64,000 nucleotides of DNA, taken from assembly GCA_034336665.1 (NCBI GenBank), contig JAPFBE010000003.1, positions 62,725,352-62,789,351 of the forward strand, read 5' to 3'. This DNA is from Luscinia megarhynchos (Eukaryota > Chordata > Aves > Passeriformes > Turdidae). The translations under genes and the position numbers were made by a program. Shown here one piece after another: positions 57,700 through 64,000 of this stretch. Each line of letters begins with the position of its first letter. Position 1 is the first letter of the stretch. Below the pieces are notes generated by a model. It saw only the letters and a list, made by a program, of their open reading frames with translations. It had not been told where the DNA came from and searched no databases.

Positions 57700-57937
57700 A
57701 ACTGAAAAAGAGTACATGTAGATCAGATATTGGAAGAAATTTTTAACTGTGAGGGTAGTCAGGCAGTGACACAGTTTGCCAGGAGAAGTTGTGGATGCCC
57801 CATTCCTGGAAGTGTTCAAGACCAAGGACTTTGACAGTCCTGGTCTAGTCCTGTCCCTGTCTGTGGTGGTGGAGTATGAATATGATTATTCTTAAGGTTC
57901 CTTCCAACCCAAACCATTGTATGATTCTACAAAATAA
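57700..57937 (+). mobile_element. CR1 LINE fragment in FOXO1 intron 1
   Basis: Sense CR1 3' end: GATATTGGAAGAAATTTTTA, ACTGTGAGGGTAGTCAGGCA, GTTGTGGATGCCCCATTCCT, GGAAGTGTTCAAGACCAAG and CCAACCCAAACCATTGTATG, then ATTCTAC. Confidence 0.93.
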
Positions 57938-60900
57938 TGTTTCAAGGTAAAAAATGTTTATTGATTAGATTCATTATCATTACTGCTAATTTTTTTGATT
58001 GATTATTACTACTACTAATTTTTTTAAATGATGTGGTGTTAAGTTGCCAGAGCCAGGTCAGGCTTAGATATTTGCAGTTGCTGCTACACTTGTCCTGCTT
58101 CACCCTTGCTTCTTTGAGATGAGCAGCTCAAACCAGAAGCTATTTGAAATTGAGGATGAGGATGCAGCCTCATATGTAATCTGATCAAATTGTATTACAT
58201 AAATTAAACATAAATAAAAATGCTCTACACACTTCTATCTAGCTAGATATATTTAGATTTTGATTAATATCTAGAAATCTATAGTGAAGGAAGATATAAA
58301 AAGACCACTTTTTTTTTGTGTGTGTGGAAACTCCGACTGTGGCTGCATGTTTACCTTAGAGCAGCTTTAATTTTCCATAATTTTTATGGTATCTTGGCTG
58401 TGCCATCTTTGGAGTGGTATTAAATCAGAGCAGTGGAAGTGGAAGGCAGTTTGGTGTTTTAAATGCTTCGAAACCTCAGAGATGGATGGAGAGGGCTGAA
58501 CCAGGAGCTTTCTCTTTTGGCTTAAACTGGGGGATAATTGTATTGCTTTTTTTCTCCTTTTTTCCTTGATGAATATGTACCTCCGAATAAAAGTATGGTG
58601 TCAGGTTTTTTTCATGGCTGAGAGTTTACCTTTGTGGCAAGAGCTGAGCATTTCTCCTGACGTTGTGTGAGTGTATATTCGGGCTGGTGGAGTTCTAATG
58701 CTGATTTAAGGTCTGGTCCTTGGTGCAGTTTGTGTTTTGTGTCCTCCTTATGCGCAAGTGTAGCAAATCCACTGAAGGCCACCTTGAAATACAAACGAGG
58801 ATGGAAGTTTAAAGCAATATTTTAGAGTGCAGCCTGTTGCAATTGATTTTGGGAAAAATCAAGATGCTATCTTAATACAGACTTCTCCATGCTTGTTAGG
58901 AACTTGAGTCACTCTTGAATAATCCAGTTTGTACAGTCTATGAAAACCTGATACTGCACTCTTGCCTATTTCTTCTTTACAGTTCTGTGGCAATGACATA
59001 GTCAGAAGCATTAAAAGGAGAAACCATAATCTTCTCTGCTTGCAGCCCAAGCCAACGCTAGTCATCCCCTGATGCTATGAAGTCATTCTGTGCTTTGAGG
59101 TTTCTAACTAAAGCTCTGTTCCAAATGCTGGGTGAGCAGTAGAGGCATTAGGGATGGAGTCCTGGTGCCCTCCCTGCTGCCTTCAGCCCCTCTTCAGACC
59201 ATCCTCCTGTGGCCAAGGAGACCACTCCTGCAAAATCCACATTTTCCCTTGAGAGTGATCTCTCCTTGCCACTTTTGGAGCTCTGGAACAGAAAATGTAA
59301 ATGAATTTGCAGTGATTGCACAACCTGGTTATGCAACGAGGCTGACGTGGTAGCGTATACATATGCAGAAAACGCCTTTTGGAAGAGATGACATTAAGCA
59401 CAGTTTCACCACCTTCTCCCCAAAGATGAGGGCAACTGCATTGCTGGCTTCACCTGGTTAACCTACATATTAAAGCACACCAAATGCTCAGCTTCTGTTG
59501 ACTGAGGATTATTGTTGATGGAGCAGAAAAATAAATCAGTTTTCTTGTGGACTGTTTATTTGGGAAGGAGATGTTTTAGCTTGGGGCCCAGAGCCCAGGC
59601 AATTAGACTACTCAGTCCTGGGGCTGCACTATGGCGAGTTTTTAACTGTCAGCATAATCTGAACCACCTAAGAGTGTGTTTTGTTTCTTATTTTCAAAGG
59701 AGTGATGGCATTTCAGTTGGAGGCATCCTGTGCTAGTCCAATAGGTCACTGAGGGAGTGCTCAACATTCCTTGCATCTGGCAGCCCAATTCCTTGCTTCC
59801 TGTACTTTTTAATTTTTCTGGAAAAAGACACACAGCACTGCTGACTCCTGTCTTTTGCATAAAGCAGGGGGTCTCATGGCATGGTGCTTTTACTGCATTT
59901 TTTGAGTAAGGCTGCCCTGACACTGAATGTGATCAGGCGTTTGTTTTGTCACTTCCCTGGCAAGTTACTCTGTGTGCCATGTGGGCTGATGAGTGTAATT
60001 ACTGATACCTTGGGGCAAGGACAGACTTCCTGAGGTCCCTTCTTCTGTGTTCTCCACTGAGCAGAGTTGCATTCAGCTGCTGGACATGTGGAAAGTTGTT
60101 CTCCTAGCTAAGATGTGCAGTCTCTAGAAACTGAATCTCTCCCATCTCACCTGAAATGGCTGAGGCTATTGTTAATATGAAGTCCTTTTGCTCTTGGCCT
60201 GACTATGGCTGGTACATTTTTACTTAGGTGTGGGAAAAGAAACCTTTTAGTGTCCCAGTTGCTTCCCTTCTGCAATGATTCCTGGTAGGTAGAACAAGTA
60301 AGTGATGCTATCGTGTCGTGTTTGTTGCTGATTGAAAGGAAAATTCTGCAAACTAAGCAAGTAGACTGACCTGATGACTCCTCATGACAACTGCCTACTT
60401 TTAGTTAACATTCAGAGTATTTTTATCCTAGTTTACTCCTTAGAGGCTAATAGAGTGCTGCTAGAGTAATTTTCAGATGAATCATGCCATCTGCCATGCA
60501 TGCTTTGCTGTTTCAGCAGTAGGGGAGGAGAGGGAATATATACATACAGTGGTTTGAAACACTGTGTTTGTAAGTTTCAGAGGTTTTTCTTGCTTGGTTT
60601 CTTTTTTTATTATTATTTGTTTGGATTTTTTTGTTTGTGTTTTGGTTGGTTTTTTTTTCCTGCCAGATATTTTGTTTCTTGCTTTAGCTATGAGTTTAAC
60701 ATGGGGTTCCAGCACTGATACTGAAATGTTGGGTGGTCGCTGCCAAACTTTGAAGAAGCACTCTGGACATTATCTGAATTGCTAGTGAGTCAATGTGGAC
60801 CATGGCAAAGTCCTTTTTTGAAAACACAGTTCAAATGTTGAGTATTTGGGTTGTCAAACTGGACTAGCTAGAATTTTCACCCCCCCACTAAAAATAAAAG

Positions 60901-63195
60901 ATAATAACAAAAAAATTGTAGAGCAGTAGAAGTGGTGGGATTTAGCCTGGGCATGAAAGGTCGCTTGTGGAATGAGTTCTGTGTGTCTCACGTTCAAGAT
61001 TTGTTCCTCCAGGAGCTGTCCTGAGCCAGGAGAGGACTGTCTCCAGTGTGCAGCTGTCCTACCTGTGAGAATGTGCAAACTGGTGCTTGAAACTAAGAGT
61101 TCATAACCACATTGGATGTGTCACATTCTGTGTTGTGTTTTGCCCAGAAGCAATTATTTGGGAGACTAGCCAATCTGTTAGTAAGGCTCATGGGTTTGGG
61201 TTTGGAGAGGGCTGGGATCATAATCTTGAGGAGTTTGTACGTCAACCCTATTCCATCTTTCAGAACCAGGCTGTGATATTAGATAATGCTTTAACTATTA
61301 CCAGGCAGAGTAAATTCTTCTCTTCTAATAAATATAAAATCTTCCCTTGCTGACTGTCCCAAAGATCTTATTTTCTCTTAAAATGATTTGGCTGATGAAC
61401 CATTTGCACTGAAAAGTACTGAATGGATCGTGTGCTTTGTTCATGTCTTTAAGCTTTTCCCAACAGTTTCAACTCATGTGCTTGGTATTAGTGCCCTGAC
61501 AGCTGTATTTAAAGAAACTGAGAGCAGAATATTGAAATATGGAGCAATTAAACTGTTTTCTTCCCTTTTCAAGCGTTTCACCCCCACTCCTCAAGGGAAT
61601 GATATGTCTGGTAAACTCCACTTAATTATGTGAGGTCAGTCGAAGGCTTGAGCAATAGCATGCTCTCTTTTTCAGGCAAGAAAGACAATTTTTAAATGCC
61701 AGGAATCAAAAGCAAGGACTGCTTGCCAGTGGAGAGTTGTTGCACCAGATATCGAGTTGACATGCAAGCAGATCTCTGCTACCCTTAGATGAGGATTAGT
61801 TTATGCCCTGAAGCAAACAGATTATTAACTCTTGTAATTTTATTTTAGCATGTTTAACAACAGATACAGTTGCTTATAAAACCCATTTAATCCTTTTTTA
61901 ATCACTGCAAGTCATTTTTCCAGCAGTTATCCTGCAGGCATGGGTTCCAGTGGTTAGTTATTTACTGAGCAAAACAGTGAATATCCCATGTATATTTAAG
62001 TCATTCTTTAATGCCTTGGATTCAAGTTGAAAATAAAAAAGGAGGAAAAAAAAGGAAGAAAAGTTGGGCCTCTACTTCTGTTGCTTTCCCCATCTTTAAC
62101 CCCAAGTCTTCAAATACCTGCAGCATCCCCTTTCTTTTGCTCTTTACTATTTGTATGCTCTCTACCATGTCCTTAATTCTCCATCAGTTTTCCCTGGCCA
62201 CTTTTCCCTGGCCACTGCTGTTGCTGATGTGAAACACCAGCAGATAATCCCAGCAGATTTTTATTAGCTTGGGTTTTGCTCTGCACCTCAAGGCATTTAT
62301 TGATAAATAGCAGCCTTGTATTATGGGATGTATAAACACGAGCATGTGACAGCCCTCTGCGTTGGATTTGAGAACATAGCAGCAGTGGTGGTGGCAGCAT
62401 GATGATGTTCTTAAAGGCAGCAGTGCCTTTTCTCAGAGCCAAGGGTGCTATGGGAAAAAGGCTGGCAAACTTTCAGGTGTGCAGGAGGTTCTTCCTGTGT
62501 GAAATAAAAGCTGTCGGCATAAAAAACTGTATGGTTGAGAAGAAATACTTCCATTTTCAAAGATGATGAGGGCAAGAGTGTCATTGACATGTATATAGAG
62601 AAGGGGCACCAGGGGAGGTAGAAGCCTGAATCACTCTCCTAAGTGAGAGGGATGAAAGCTGTTGGAGTTTAGAGAGGTTGGTAGAAGCTGAGGAAAAAAA
62701 AAAAACCTGCATAGTTACTGGTATCATTGCTTATCTTTTACCCATGTTTCCTGTCTGCTCCTGGAGCAAGAGCTGGTATTTCCTGTGCTTTCCTTTCCCA
62801 GCTAGCTGCTGTGCAGGTGCCCAGCAAATAAACTGGTGCTGCAGCCTGTCCTTCAGTGAAAGTGCACCAAACCTCTTAATTATCAAGTTATCATCCAGGG
62901 TGAGACAGAGGGAAGAAATCACTGACACCAAAAATGGCTTACCAAGTTAGGTGGCTTTAGCTAGGCATGATGTGCAAAAGTACCAGCACGTGATGCATGT
63001 ATGGCATACAGCTCCCCCAAAAAGAGGGGTGGAGAGCCTCAAGCCTTCAGGTTTGTTGCTCAGTACTGGGATCTTTTAGCATCTTGCAAAAACCTGTCCT
63101 CTCCATGGCAGCCACTGGGATGTGATGTAGCAGTGCTGCCTTGTGTGTGCGGGTAATTTCGTGTTCTGTCTAGTGTGTGTCTGAAATGAGGGTGC

Positions 63196-63242
63196 ATGTC
63201 ACAGAAATACAGAATTGTTCAGGCTGGAAAAGACCTTTATGT
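63196..63242 (-). mobile_element. Short CR1-like 3' fragment in FOXO1 intron 1
   Basis: The + strand reads CACAGAAATACAGAATTGTT, CAGGCTGGAAAAGACCTTTA. This resembles the reverse complement of the terminal part of a CR1 subfamily. It is too short to place with certainty. Confidence 0.7.
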
Positions 63243-64000
63243 ATATGTATAGAAGCCACTTCCCAGCGCAGCGTGAAAGGTTAGGAGTGAGAATGAGACA
63301 GTGGTAACATTTATGTGTTTCTGACTGTAGGAGCTTTGTGTCTTGGCTCTGATTTAGCCAGTGTTTAGCCTGTGAAATGTTTTTTTCCTCTAACGTTGGG
63401 AGATCTGCTATTACAAGTGATTTTGCCATCGGGGCTGGATGGCATAAAGTGAATACCTGACTGACTTGAAATAATTTGATTAGTCTGTCTTTTGCTGAGG
63501 GAATCCCTTGCTCAGGCCTATCCCAGGGATAAATGAATCATGCAGAGCAGAAGCTGAAATTGCCAGTAAAGGCTTTAAGTTACTTTGGTAAGTGTCTGTT
63601 AAATGAGCTTTGCTGTAGGATATGTGCCTTTTCTTAGAAATGTCTTTAGCATGGACTGAATTATACTGAAATACTAAACCTCGTTCCAAATTTAAGGAGA
63701 AAACCCAGAGGCTGGAATGCTTTTATAGTCAGAAACTTCTGACTGGGTTTATTGCTAATTCTGCTGATTTGCTAGAGCACCACTTACACTAAATTTTATT
63801 ACATGGGGAGTAGAAATAGAGTAGCAAAGAATATCTCTGCTAAATATTCCCTCTCCTCATTAGCACCTGTTTTCCTCTGCCATGTTAATCATGTGTTAAT
63901 GTTCACATAGGCAACACCAATAAGAAAAATAGATCTTGCTTACTGTTTAAGGTTTGGCTTCATCTCCTACTGGTCACCTAAAGGTCATGTGTGTAACTGC

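Larger units (their letters stand above)
48943..64000 (+). other. FOXO1: FOXO1 intron 1 (5' part, runs off the window)
   Basis: 15 kb of intron; mammalian FOXO1 intron 1 is very long, so absence of exon 2 is expected. The first ~970 bp belong to the CpG island. Beyond it the sequence is AT-rich, with CR1 fragments near 52.8, 57.8 and 63.2 kb, a diverged direct duplication (55440-55655 and 56985-57190) and T-rich patches (56161-56205, 60597-60660). No exon of another gene was recognised on either strand. Confidence 0.9.

Noticed and set aside
1..64000. tRNA, rRNA, CRISPR arrays, bacterial insertion sequences, operons or viral genes
   Set aside because: Nothing of the kind was recognised on either strand. 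The sequence is vertebrate nuclear DNA with intron-containing genes and LINE fragments. Small RNA genes cannot be ruled out by eye.

Overview
The window looks like vertebrate nuclear DNA, most likely from a bird and perhaps a passerine. It contains split genes with GT/AG introns, CpG islands at promoters, and many short 5'-truncated CR1 LINE fragments with the typical avian 3' end (TCATAGAATCATAGAATGG-like). I see no Alu- or L1-like repeats and no prokaryotic signals. Two protein-coding genes are recognised with confidence, both on the + strand: MRPS31, complete with seven coding exons between 3297 and 22144, and exon 1 of FOXO1 (48337-48942). This neighbourhood is the conserved SLC25A15 - MRPS31 - FOXO1 block (human 13q14.11).

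Layout. Positions 1-3100 hold a CpG island (about 250-860) with a good minus-strand splice donor; from synteny it is probably the divergent promoter and non-coding first exon of SLC25A15. A CR1 fragment and a pair of diverged ~120-150 bp duplicates follow. Positions 3110-22290 are MRPS31, from its CpG-island promoter to an AATAAA signal. Its introns carry CR1 fragments, a T31 run followed by a CAG, an A21 tract and a short GC-rich tandem duplication. Positions 22.3-47.4 kb are intergenic. They are mostly without recognisable genes but include an orphan CpG island (about 26.43-27.01 kb) and, running leftwards from it on the minus strand, open reading frames that a good GTAAGC donor could join into an unrecognised candidate gene. 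Positions 47.4-49.9 kb are the FOXO1 CpG island, with an (AGG)11 tract, a five-codon upstream ORF and coding exon 1. Positions 48943-64000 are the start of FOXO1 intron 1; exon 2 lies outside the window.

Function. MRPS31 encodes mitoribosomal small-subunit protein mS31. SLC25A15, if it is the left-hand neighbour, encodes the mitochondrial ornithine carrier. FOXO1 is the forkhead factor controlled by insulin/PI3K/AKT signalling. Nothing in the sequence shows that they are co-regulated; their adjacency is old vertebrate synteny. All splice sites were read by eye from reading-frame continuity and consensus, without transcript data.
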